From an uncultured Flavobacteriales bacterium (GTDB lineage: Bacteria > Bacteroidota > Bacteroidia > Flavobacteriales_D > Crocinitomicaceae), in contig CALSTG010000001.1 in assembly GCA_943789205.1 (NCBI GenBank), positions 1,106,435 through 1,170,434 on the forward strand: DNA of 64,000 bases. The letters run 5' to 3'. How positions within the stretch are numbered: position 1 is the first letter of the stretch; each line of letters begins with the position of its first letter. This document shows, one piece after another, positions 1 through 8,037 of the stretch. A model generated the notes under the pieces. That model made no database searches, had not been told where the DNA came from, and was given only the letters and a program-made list of their open reading frames with translations. Both the position numbers and the translations under genes were made by a program.

Positions 1-1724
1 GACTTGGCTGGTATTCTTTGTTGTATTATATAATTAAACCCACTTTTAGAGGTGGGCACGAAGTAAACACTTGAACATATTTCTGAGCGTTCACCAAAAT
101 CGTTTATTATTGTTTCCCAGTCCTGAAAGGACATATTTTCTTTGAGTACTAAAGGATCGCCTTTGCTATCAAAAAAGTTAAAAGAACACTCATAACCCTC
201 CCAAAATCCATTAAAAAATTTATTTTCTAAAACGTGAGAAAATTTTGATGGTGTAAGGTTTTCTTGCCTTCCTTTTGCTATGTTAATTAAAAACGGCGCT
301 GTCTCTACCGTTGTTGTTAAAGAGCGGTATTTGACCTCTAACTCTCGGTCTCTTTCTTTAATTACTTTTTTTGCTAAAACCTTTCTTTCTAAAAGGTCTT
401 TTTGATTGTGATTTATAGTTAGCAAAGATACCAATGCGGTAGATAGAATAATGATAGAAAAAACGCTTTTAAACAACCGCTGCCTAAATGAGTTTTTATT
501 CATAAACGCAAGGCTAAGTAAAGTCAATGCAAGCGGAAGCGCCAGCGACAACGAAATGTCACCCTGGGCAAAAACCTCAAATAATAGAAAGACAATACTT
601 AAAACGAACAGCAAAACCACGCCCCGCGTTCCTCCTCTTGAAGTAAAGTCACTAAAAAAGGATTTAAACAAGGAGTTGTAAACCAAAAAAAGGAAAACAA
701 ACACCATAATAATGATATAGGAAAAAACTTCGAGCTCAAAAAGGTTGTCTAGGCTCATTGGAATAGAAGAATTGTTTAAAACAAAAGGAACGGACCTTTC
801 TATAAGCCACCAGGTAATCAATAGTAAAAGCGGTTTTACATATATGGCACCTTTAATCTTTACAAAGGCATTATTTGTAAATGAAACAATCAAAAAACCA
901 TAAGCAACGAGCAAAACCAAGACCGAAAGAATGTTTGGCAACCAAGTGTTGTATGCAAATAAACGAGGAGAAACCAAGTCTGAAGAGAGCGCACCTGAAA
1001 CACTCAAAACATACATTAAGACAAAAAACAAAACGACTGAAAGCGTTTTAAACGACGTGTTTTTAATTTTTAATAACCCCAAAAACAAAAACAAAAAAGC
1101 CATCACCGAAGAAATCAATGTGTAGTTTTTCTTTCCCCTGTCCTCAATAACTGGGTTTGAAACAGAAAAAGCATACTCTTTTTTGTGATTAAAAACCGGA
1201 ACGCCTTGCTGATCATCAAGGGTTAAAAGAAAAAACGCTGGACTAATGGCTGAGCTCACATGGTTTTTAAGATATTCATTTTGATATCTGTACTTTTTTT
1301 TAACTAAAAAAGATGCTGTTGCTATAACGTCTTGATGAGAAGCGGTGCATGTGTAATACCAACCATTCTTTAAATGAATAAGGCCCTCAGACGGGAATTT
1401 TAGTGAGGCAAATCGAGGCACTGGAGTTTTATTCGAGGACCAGTGTTTTAGAGAGTCTCTTTCATACACGTGTAAAGCTATAACTGTATCCTTTGGTGTT
1501 GAAAACCCATTACCCTGAAGCGCTTCAATAAGCAATTCTTTTGCTGCGGTCTCTGCTTTTTTTTCTAGCTTAAGAAAATTGCCCTGAACTTGTTTATCAA
1601 CCGATTCTTTTGATTGCCAGAATAGATTTGTTACGAATAACGATGAAGCGAAAAACAAAGACAATAACATATACCAAACCCCTGTTCTCGTGGTAAAAAT
1701 GTCGTAAATCTTTTTGTTTTTCAT
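1..1724 (-). CDS. Multi-pass membrane sensor-like protein, N-terminal part (cut by window edge)
   Basis: An open frame runs leftward from an ATG at 1724 to the window edge (574 codons) without a stop, so the C-terminus is missing. Residues 15-34 form a first membrane segment, followed by an extracytoplasmic stretch of roughly 180 residues. Several further hydrophobic segments follow (including VMAFLFLFLGLL, FKTLSVVLFFVLMYVL and IIIMVFVFLFLVY), then a charged region that looks like a second sensor domain. This layout resembles large Bacteroidota sensor histidine kinases, but the kinase core is not in the window, so the function is an inference. The ATG overlaps the udk stop by 4 bp (ATGA), implying one transcript with udk. 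Confidence 0.75.
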   Translation of the reverse strand, partial: MKNKKIYDIFTTRTGVWYMLLSLFFASSLFVTNLFWQSKESVDKQVQGNFLKLEKKAETAAKELLIEALQGNGFSTPKDTVIALHVYERDSLKHWSSNKTPVPRFASLKFPSEGLIHLKNGWYYTCTASHQDVIATASFLVKKKYRYQNEYLKNHVSSAISPAFFLLTLDDQQGVPVFNHKKEYAFSVSNPVIEDRGKKNYTLISSVMAFLFLFLGLLKIKNTSFKTLSVVLFFVLMYVLSVSGALSSDLVSPRLFAYNTWLPNILSVLVLLVAYGFLIVSFTNNAFVKIKGAIYVKPLLLLITWWLIERSVPFVLNNSSIPMSLDNLFELEVFSYIIIMVFVFLFLVYNSLFKSFFSDFTSRGGTRGVVLLFVLSIVFLLFEVFAQGDISLSLALPLALTLLSLAFMNKNSFRQRLFKSVFSIIILSTALVSLLTINHNQKDLLERKVLAKKVIKERDRELEVKYRSLTTTVETAPFLINIAKGRQENLTPSKFSHVLENKFFNGFWEGYECSFNFFDSKGDPLVLKENMSFQDWETIINDFGERSEICSSVYFVPTSKSGFNYIIQQRIPAK

Positions 1725-2332
1725 GCTTTGCTATCTAAAGCCTTTATTAATTTTTTAAACTCCTCTTTTGAACGATCGTCATTGTTAAAAACAAAGTCCG
1801 CATAAGGCTCAAAGGGTAGAATGTGTTTTTCAAAACAAGGCAAAACGTGTTCGTTCCATTGGTATCGTATTGCATCTTTTGAATATCCCCTCGTTTTTTC
1901 ATCTCGCATTATTCTACGAGACAATTGGTGCTTTGGGTCTACGTTGATATAAATGGAAAAATCCAAAGATTTTTTAACCTCTTCAAAATAAAACAAAAAT
2001 AACCCCTCAACAATAAGAATCTCTCTTGGCTCAATAATAACCGTCTTATTCGTATTAACGGGTGCATTAAAGAAATATTCTTTCACCTCTATGGGCTGGC
2101 CGCTGATGAGCTTTTTTAAATCTTCGCTTAATAATTTTTCGTCAAGCGCAGTTGGTAAATCAAAATTTACCACTCCTTTTTTATCTTTTTGCTGCGACTC
2201 TTTTGGAAGATAATAATTATCCATAGTGAACACAGACACCCGTTGAGGCCCTAAGGTTTTTTTTAGTTTTTTTAATAGTGTTGTTTTACCGGAGCCGCTC
2301 CCTCCACAAATTCCGATTACGTATGGTTTCAT
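1721..2332 (-). CDS. udk: Uridine kinase
   Basis: Phosphorylates uridine and cytidine to UMP and CMP with ATP or GTP in cytosolic pyrimidine salvage. The P-loop GGSGSGKTT is at residues 10-18. DNYY (38-41), NFDLPTALD (56-64), IVEGLF (107-112) and the lid-like RRIMRDEKTRG (139-149) match the uridine kinase family. The length of 203 residues is normal. A -7 box lies 20 bp upstream. The stop overlaps the start of the following membrane sensor gene, so the two are probably co-transcribed. Confidence 0.95.
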   Translation of the reverse strand: MKPYVIGICGGSGSGKTTLLKKLKKTLGPQRVSVFTMDNYYLPKESQQKDKKGVVNFDLPTALDEKLLSEDLKKLISGQPIEVKEYFFNAPVNTNKTVIIEPREILIVEGLFLFYFEEVKKSLDFSIYINVDPKHQLSRRIMRDEKTRGYSKDAIRYQWNEHVLPCFEKHILPFEPYADFVFNNDDRSKEEFKKLIKALDSKA

Positions 2333-2351
2333 AGAAATTGTTCGTTCTTAA

Positions 2352-2359
2352 CAAAGATA
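2352..2359 (-). promoter_or_regulatory. Putative -7 promoter box for udk
   Basis: TATCTTTG on the minus strand matches the Bacteroidota primary sigma factor -7 consensus TAnnTTTG and ends 20 bp before the udk ATG. No clear -33 TTTG was found. Confidence 0.45.
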
Positions 2360-2427
2360 TGCATTACCCGTGGAAACTAAAATGCTGGTTTTATTTTTTC
2401 AATAAAAGACGTAACTTTAAGGACACT

Positions 2428-2435
2428 TAATTTTG
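2428..2435 (+). promoter_or_regulatory. Putative -7 box almost touching the start codon at 2438
   Basis: TAATTTTG matches TAnnTTTG, with only 2 bp between the box and the ATG. If used, transcription would begin at or very near the start codon, giving a leaderless or near-leaderless mRNA. Confidence 0.45.
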
Positions 2436-2437
2436 CT

Positions 2438-3055
2438 ATGAAAAAACTTTATACCTTCTCTCTCTTTTTGTTTCTATTTGTCTCATTTTCATTTGGGCAG
2501 GTTCCTATTGGTTCTCAGCTTGAAATGGCAGGTGTCGTTCTTCCAAACGCAAACGGGGCCGACGCTTCTTTAAACCAAGAGGCCAGACGTAATGGCGTTA
2601 TTGTTGTGTTTAGCTGCAACACTTGTCCTTTTGTTGTTGGCAGTAAGCATTTTCCTGGGTGGGAGAACCAATATAATGAACTGCATAAATATGCTAGCGC
2701 AGCACAAATCGGTTTTGTTTTGGTAAACTCTAATGAGGCAAAACGCGACGGGGACGATTCTTTTGAAAAAATGAAAGTTCATGCAAATAACGTAGCATAC
2801 AACATGTCTTATCTTCTAGACAAAGACTCAAGACTAGCTAACGCACTACAAGCAAAAACAACCCCTCACGTATTCTTTTATGATCAGGAACAAAAACTCA
2901 TTTATAGTGGTTCTATTGATAATATATGGAATGGTAAAAGGAAAAAAGACGTGCCTTTCTTAAAAGAAGCCATTGACAACCACTTGAAATCAAAAAAAAT
3001 AAAACCCAATTCAAGCCCCCCAAAAGGGTGCAGTATAAAAAGAACTAAAGCATAA
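2438..3055 (+). CDS. Exported thioredoxin-fold (AhpC/TSA-redoxin type) protein
   Basis: A signal peptide covers about residues 1-20 (hydrophobic core, then FGQ). The mature part has a thioredoxin-like fold with the active-site motif C60-N-T-C63-P-F and a TTPHVFFYD segment (141-149) holding the expected cis-proline. It is probably a periplasmic thiol oxidoreductase; the substrate is unknown. The basic C-terminal tail contains one more cysteine (PPKGCSIKR). It sits 29 bp upstream of the secreted protease and may share its transcript. The family assignment is good, but a specific name such as TlpA or ResA is not justified. Confidence 0.8.
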   Translation: MKKLYTFSLFLFLFVSFSFGQVPIGSQLEMAGVVLPNANGADASLNQEARRNGVIVVFSCNTCPFVVGSKHFPGWENQYNELHKYASAAQIGFVLVNSNEAKRDGDDSFEKMKVHANNVAYNMSYLLDKDSRLANALQAKTTPHVFFYDQEQKLIYSGSIDNIWNGKRKKDVPFLKEAIDNHLKSKKIKPNSSPPKGCSIKRTKA

Positions 3056-3084
3056 ACAATACCGAATCAAACACCTAAACAAAA

Positions 3085-5424
3085 ATGAAACAATTATTTA
3101 CAACCTTTCTCTTTCTTTCTCTTTTCTCTATCATCGGATTTACACAAAACATTCAAGGTGATGGTGGCTTGCCAAAAACCTTCAAGCAAACATTAAACAC
3201 AAAAGATATAGACACCTGGGTCTTTGAAACACCCGACATTTCAAGTCTTCAAGCTGAAGACGCCATAAACGACCCAAAAGGAACTGCGCCTTGGAGGTTT
3301 GGTTACAACAACTACACAGATCTAAACCTAAACAACGCTGGAACCTGGATAGAAACACCTAACGGGTCAAAAATTTGGCGCATTGTTCTTTCTTGTGAAG
3401 AAGCGTTAACTGTTAACCTTACGTTTACTGAATCTTTTATTCCTGAAGGAAACGAGCTTTATGTGTACAATCCAGAAAAAGACTTTATCCTCGGTTCTTT
3501 CAACGAAAACCACATTTACAAAGGTGAATTAGGCACTGAGCTCGTTCCTGGAAATACTGTCGTTGTAGAATACTTTATTCCTAATGGAAACGACCTTGGA
3601 GTTATAAATGTCAGCACGGTGACTCATGGATATAGAACAGCAAACGAGTTTTCTGAAAAAGCATTTGGGAGCTCTGGTGGTTGCAACATGAACGCAAACT
3701 GTCCTGACGGAGCAACTTGGGTTAACGAAAGAAATAGCGTAGTAATGCTTGTTTCTGGAAGCAGTGGTTTCTGTACAGGGGCTTTAATAAACAACACTTT
3801 AAATGACGGTACACCATACGTTTTAACGGCAAACCATTGTTATTCTAACCCTACAAACTGGATTTTTCGCTTTAATTGGCAGTCTGCAAATTGTAATAAC
3901 CCAGGAGGGCAACCATCATTTGTTTCGCTAAGCGGGGCTACGCTTCGTTCAAGAAGAACACCTACAGATTTTTGCCTTGTGGAAATTACAGGCGGCCTTG
4001 ATAACGGAACAGTCCCGGCTTCTTACAACCCTTTCTTTGCTGGCTGGGACAACACCGGTGATGTTCCCTCCTCAACTGTTTGTATTCACCACCCTGCTGG
4101 TGATATAAAGAAAATTTCTTTTGACGATGATGCCGCTTCCATTTCTCAATCTATGGGTTCCTCAGAAGCGAGCTCAACCTGGACCGTGCAGTGGGATAGA
4201 AATACAACCACAGAGGGAGGGTCTTCAGGATCTCCTCTTTTTGACCAAAACCATAGAATTATTGGACAGCTTTGGGGTGGTGGGGCTTCCTGCCAAAACA
4301 TTAATGCTCCAGATTATTACGGTCGCGTCTCTAAAAGTTGGAACCCTTCTGGAAGTAACACAACAAATCAATTAGAGCATTGGCTCGACCCTAACTCCGC
4401 CGGCGCTGGTTTTGTTGATGGTTTTGATCCTTCTGGGGCTAGTGCATCAGAATACGACGCGGGTGTCTCTGGCGCCTCGCTCACTGAGACAGCTGTTTGT
4501 GGGACAGAGTATATTCCAAGCTTCAATTTATCAAACCCAGGTGCGCAAACCTTGACATCAGCTACTATTAACTACAGCATTGATGGCGGCGGGCAACAAA
4601 TATACAACTGGACAGGTTCTTTAGCCCAATATCAAAGCGAAACGGTTACACTCCCTGCTATCAATCTAGGTACAGGAAACCATACGCTAAGTATAGAGGT
4701 AAGCTCCCCAAACAATGAAAATGACGAAAATGCGAACAACAATATTGCTAATGACGCTATAACAATTGCTGCCTTTCCAGAAACAGCTGTATACGTGACG
4801 GTTTCTTTGCTTACGGATGACTATGCTGAAGAGACTTATATGGAGCTCACAAACAGCAGTGGAAATGTTGTTTGGAGTGAAGGAAATGAAAATGTAGCAG
4901 GAAACTATGATACAGGAAATGCTGGACCTGATGCAGATCCAACCAACGCTTTTGAAAACAACACCGCTTATGAATGGGACGTTCCTCTTTCTTCTATCGA
5001 GTGTTATACCTTTACGATATATGATTATTATGGTGATGGTATTGATTCTGAGCAATGGAACGGAACCAACGGAGCGCTTGAGCTGAAAGACAACTTTGGT
5101 ACAGTTATTTATAATTTAGACCCACCTAACTTTGGTGGAGACGAAAGCTCTGTAGTAAAAAACGCAACTGTTGATGTCTTGGAAAATAACCAACTCTCTT
5201 TATCTGTTTATCCAAATCCCGCCTCTAATTTTATGGTGTTACAAACGAGCCAACTAAATGGTGTCTACGAGGTTTCTAGTATGTCTGGAAAGGTCATAAC
5301 AGGAGGGGTTGTTGAAAACATTAAAACAACAATAAACACAGGTTCGTGGTCAAGCGGAACCTACCTAGTAAAAGTAATGGGCCAGGGTGCTGCGCCAGAA
5401 ATCACTCGTTTTACGATTAAATAA
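3085..5424 (+). CDS. Secreted trypsin-like serine protease with T9SS type A sorting domain
   Basis: Residues 1-21 are a signal peptide. A beta-rich propeptide-like region is followed by a chymotrypsin-fold domain with a plausible triad: His251 (LTANHC), Asp295 (PTDFCLVEI) and Ser381 (GGSSGSP). The layout resembles the lysyl endopeptidase type. A CARDB-like or Ig-like region (about 450-570) and a further beta domain follow. The last roughly 75 residues (LSLSVYPNPAS onward, ending VKVMGQ...FTIK) are a type A T9SS sorting domain, so the protein should be exported and attached to or released from the cell surface. Substrate specificity is not determined. The TAA stop is immediately followed by the GTG of hemW. 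Confidence 0.88.
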   Translation: MKQLFTTFLFLSLFSIIGFTQNIQGDGGLPKTFKQTLNTKDIDTWVFETPDISSLQAEDAINDPKGTAPWRFGYNNYTDLNLNNAGTWIETPNGSKIWRIVLSCEEALTVNLTFTESFIPEGNELYVYNPEKDFILGSFNENHIYKGELGTELVPGNTVVVEYFIPNGNDLGVINVSTVTHGYRTANEFSEKAFGSSGGCNMNANCPDGATWVNERNSVVMLVSGSSGFCTGALINNTLNDGTPYVLTANHCYSNPTNWIFRFNWQSANCNNPGGQPSFVSLSGATLRSRRTPTDFCLVEITGGLDNGTVPASYNPFFAGWDNTGDVPSSTVCIHHPAGDIKKISFDDDAASISQSMGSSEASSTWTVQWDRNTTTEGGSSGSPLFDQNHRIIGQLWGGGASCQNINAPDYYGRVSKSWNPSGSNTTNQLEHWLDPNSAGAGFVDGFDPSGASASEYDAGVSGASLTETAVCGTEYIPSFNLSNPGAQTLTSATINYSIDGGGQQIYNWTGSLAQYQSETVTLPAINLGTGNHTLSIEVSSPNNENDENANNNIANDAITIAAFPETAVYVTVSLLTDDYAEETYMELTNSSGNVVWSEGNENVAGNYDTGNAGPDADPTNAFENNTAYEWDVPLSSIECYTFTIYDYYGDGIDSEQWNGTNGALELKDNFGTVIYNLDPPNFGGDESSVVKNATVDVLENNQLSLSVYPNPASNFMVLQTSQLNGVYEVSSMSGKVITGGVVENIKTTINTGSWSSGTYLVKVMGQGAAPEITRFTIK

Positions 5425-6549
5425 GTGGCTGGGCTTTATGTGCACATCCCTTTTTGCGCAAAAAAATGTTCCTACTGTGATTTCCACTTCTCTACCCGGT
5501 TTGGTGCGTACAGAGAAGAAATGATTCTGTCTATTGCTAAAGAAATCAAACAGCGCAGAGGGGAGGCTTTAAATCCTCTCAGTAGTATTTATTTTGGCGG
5601 AGGTACACCAAGTCTTTTAACTATCGAAGAAACCTCTCTGTTGTTAAAAACCATTGAAGAACATTACCAACGCAATAAAAACATTGAAGTTACGCTTGAA
5701 GTAAACCCTGAAGACATTTCGAAAGAGAAGCTAAAAAGCTGGCTCAATCTGGGTGTAAATAGACTCAGTATTGGCTTGCAAAGTTTTAAAAAAGAGGATC
5801 TTAAGTGGATGAATAGGGGGCATACTGACAAAGATGCTTTGTCATGTGTTTCTTTTGCACGGGAAGTTGGTTTTACAAACATTTCGGTTGATTTAATGTA
5901 TGGTTTGCCTGGTTTGTCTCAAGAAGAGTGGAAAAACCACATTGACCTTGTGCTTGACTCCGGTATAACACACATTTCTGCTTATTGTCTAACTGTTGAA
6001 AAGGGAACGCTTCTTTCAAATGAAATAAAAAAAGGCAACATCTCTGTACCAGAAGACGACGCAATAGAATCTCAATACAACACACTTACCTCTCAACTCA
6101 AAAATTCTGGTTTTGAACAATATGAGGTGTCAAACTTTGCATACAATAAGTTGTACTCCCAGCACAACAGCAGTTATTGGAAGGGAGTTAATTATATAGG
6201 TGTTGGCCCTTCTGCTCACTCTTTTAAGGAAGGATATCGAAGGTGGAACATCGCAAACAACCCAGCGTACATCCGTTCCTTAAAAATGAATTGTCCCTAT
6301 TATGAAGAGGAGTTTTTGTCGCAAAAAGACCTTTGGAATGAATTATTTTTAACTGGTTTCAGGACAAGGTGGGGTGTTCTGAAGGGCAAAATAAGTGACC
6401 TTGGGGGGTTCACAGCGGAAGAGGCCTCTCTTTTAGAGGGTTATATAAAAAACCATAAAATTAAAGATCTTAAAGAAGCATATGTTTTAACAGATAATGG
6501 GTTTTTATTTGCTGACGCTATTGCTCAAAGTTTTTTTAGGGTTCAATAA
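5425..6549 (+). CDS. hemW: Radical SAM heme chaperone HemW
   Basis: Radical SAM protein of the HemW (formerly HemN-like) family, thought to insert heme into respiratory proteins. The N-terminus GLYVHIPFC is diagnostic, and the 4Fe-4S cysteines are C11, C15 and C18 (CAKKCSYC). FGGGTPS (57-63), an SIGLQS motif and the YEVSNFA and YWKGVNYIGVGPSAHS segments follow the family order. It lacks the extra N-terminal region of true coproporphyrinogen dehydrogenase HemN. The start is a GTG directly after the protease stop. Length 374 is normal. The 3' end overlaps the convergent gene at 6536 by 14 bp. Confidence 0.93.
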   Translation: MAGLYVHIPFCAKKCSYCDFHFSTRFGAYREEMILSIAKEIKQRRGEALNPLSSIYFGGGTPSLLTIEETSLLLKTIEEHYQRNKNIEVTLEVNPEDISKEKLKSWLNLGVNRLSIGLQSFKKEDLKWMNRGHTDKDALSCVSFAREVGFTNISVDLMYGLPGLSQEEWKNHIDLVLDSGITHISAYCLTVEKGTLLSNEIKKGNISVPEDDAIESQYNTLTSQLKNSGFEQYEVSNFAYNKLYSQHNSSYWKGVNYIGVGPSAHSFKEGYRRWNIANNPAYIRSLKMNCPYYEEEFLSQKDLWNELFLTGFRTRWGVLKGKISDLGGFTAEEASLLEGYIKNHKIKDLKEAYVLTDNGFLFADAIAQSFFRVQ

Positions 6550-7174
6550 AAAAAACAGCGTTTATTCTTTTTGTTTTATCTAATGGGTCTTTAACCGTTA
6601 CACTAACACGGACCTCTGCCCCTGAGTTAAGCCTTGATAGTTTTCTTTTTACACTTTGGTTAAAGTCTTCACTATTAAGTGTAATCACTTCTTTCTTGTC
6701 TATAATTAGTGACACTTCTGCTACTTTATAATTTGAGACGGGTAAAGGCTCTATAAAACCTACTTTAAGCCTTAGGTTGGATGTATCTATGTTTTCTCCG
6801 GAAACAGAATTTCCTATAAAAACATGAAGTGACGGCGCTTCTTTAATTTCAAAAGGAAACTTATCAATGAAAACTTTTTCCCTACCCCCTTCTGGCGCTT
6901 CGATGTAAGCTGTTATATTGAGTTTTCCAGAAAGCGATGTTACGGTATCAAGAACCTCAACTCGATATACACCTAAAATATCTGTAGTGTGAATACGAAG
7001 CGCTCCGTCAAAGTTTAAAGGTGTTCCCTCTTTAAGCTTAAAAGTATTTACATACCCCTTATAGAAAGCAGCCTCTTTTCCGTTATTAAAAGTATATTTA
7101 TAAAACCCGTTATCTTTTATTTGAGCAACTGATAAAAAGGTAATAAAACAAAAAAGCAGCGTTGTTTTAAACAT
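6536..7174 (-). CDS. Exported protein of unknown function
   Basis: I chose the ATG at 7174 (MFKTTLLFCFITFLSVAQ) because it forms a TAATG overlap with the rpiB stop and gives a clean signal peptide ending near SVAQ. The upstream ATG at 7183 would add three residues. The mature part is about 195 residues of beta-rich sequence with no catalytic motif I recognise. The C-terminal half (a lysine/arginine-rich segment, then VRVSVTVKDPLDKTKRINAVFFIEP-like strands) faintly recalls the C-terminal domain of GldM, but this is weak. It is coupled with rpiB. Confidence 0.7.
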   Translation of the reverse strand: MFKTTLLFCFITFLSVAQIKDNGFYKYTFNNGKEAAFYKGYVNTFKLKEGTPLNFDGALRIHTTDILGVYRVEVLDTVTSLSGKLNITAYIEAPEGGREKVFIDKFPFEIKEAPSLHVFIGNSVSGENIDTSNLRLKVGFIEPLPVSNYKVAEVSLIIDKKEVITLNSEDFNQSVKRKLSRLNSGAEVRVSVTVKDPLDKTKRINAVFFIEP

Positions 7175-7182
7175 TATACACA
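7174..7182 (+). other. DnaA-box-like 9-mer TTATACACA (in rpiB 3' end)
   Basis: Exact match to TTATNCACA. It lies in coding sequence about 590 bp from the next copy, so on its own it may be chance. Confidence 0.3.
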
Positions 7183-7608
7183 CGCTATTTTATTAACCCT
7201 TCTTTGATGACGACCACCTTCAAAAGCCGTACTTAGAAAAGAATGAACTGCTTTTAATGCTACTTCGTTAGATATAAACCTTGCGGGTAAAGCTATTATA
7301 TTGGCGTCATTGTGTTGGCGTGCTAAAATGGCAATTTCTTCTGTCCAGCAAAGCGCACATCGTATTTCTTTATGTTTATTCGCTGACATGCTAATCCCGT
7401 TTCCTGAACCACAAATTAAAACCCCTGTTATTTCTTCTTCTTTAATAATTTTAGCAACAGGGTGGGCATAATCCGGGTAATCTATACTCTCTTCTGAAGG
7501 ACAACCGAAGTCAACAACTTCATATCCTTCTTTTTTCAATTTATTAATGATTAAACCTTTTAATTGGTATCCCGCATGATCACAACCTATTGCTATTTTT
7601 CTATTCAT
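7174..7608 (-). CDS. rpiB: Ribose-5-phosphate isomerase B
   Basis: Interconverts ribose 5-phosphate and ribulose 5-phosphate in the non-oxidative pentose phosphate pathway. Asp10-His11 (GCDHAG), catalytic Cys66 in LICGSGNGISM and His99 in ARQHNDAN match the RpiB/LacAB family, and 144 residues is the usual length. It is divergent from the DUF4175 gene across the 430-bp AT-rich spacer. Its stop overlaps the next gene by one base. A DnaA-box-like 9-mer (7174-7182) covers its 3' end. Confidence 0.95.
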   Translation of the reverse strand: MNRKIAIGCDHAGYQLKGLIINKLKKEGYEVVDFGCPSEESIDYPDYAHPVAKIIKEEEITGVLICGSGNGISMSANKHKEIRCALCWTEEIAILARQHNDANIIALPARFISNEVALKAVHSFLSTAFEGGRHQRRVNKIACV

Positions 7609-7770
7609 GTTTTAAAATTATAATTATTTCCTTTTCAAATTACAACGGTTTATTACTCGTTGAAAACTTGATAAATCTTTTTTTGTAAAATCCAATCATT
7701 TATATAAGCTAAAACACTTTTGATATAAGTGATAAAAGTTTGGGTTTTTTATACCTTACTTTTAAATACT

Positions 7771-7779
7771 TTATACACA
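7771..7779 (+). other. DnaA-box-like 9-mer TTATACACA
   Basis: Exact TTATNCACA match within the AT-rich spacer. Confidence 0.4.
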
Positions 7780-8021
7780 CAAACTTTATTAACACTACGT
7801 TTTTTTTTTTAACATTTCTTTTTAAATAAAAACTCTAAATAATTGTTAATTCTTTGATAATAAAATAATTATACCTTTTAAAATTGTTAATTACTTCTAT
7901 TTGTTGTTTATATTTATTTTCATTGCTCTCGGCTCTAATTTTTATTAACATATAAACACTCTTAATAATAATAGTAAATTTATTTTCAATTTTTTTTTAC
8001 AAAATATTATAATTTAATAAG

Positions 8022-8030
8022 TGTGAATAA
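8022..8030 (-). other. DnaA-box-like 9-mer TTATTCACA
   Basis: Exact TTATNCACA match on the minus strand at the right edge of the AT-rich spacer, 8 bp before the DUF4175 start codon. Confidence 0.4.
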
Positions 8031-8037
8031 CTAAAAA

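Larger units (their letters stand above)
7609..8037. other. AT-rich intergenic spacer, candidate oriC
   Basis: The only gene-free stretch over 300 bases in the window. It is strikingly AT-rich, includes an 11-base T run near 7800, and contains two exact TTATNCACA 9-mers (7771-7779 and 8022-8030) plus near matches (TTATTAACA twice). It separates the divergent rpiB and DUF4175 genes. The mnmG neighbourhood and two parS sites 4.2 kb away are typical of origin-proximal DNA. I see no ORF or RNA gene in it. Origin function is an inference. Confidence 0.45.

Noticed and set aside
451..1125. Small plus-strand ORFs of 76 and 64 codons
   Set aside because: They lie opposite a continuous membrane-protein reading frame on the minus strand and have no start signal or recognisable domain.
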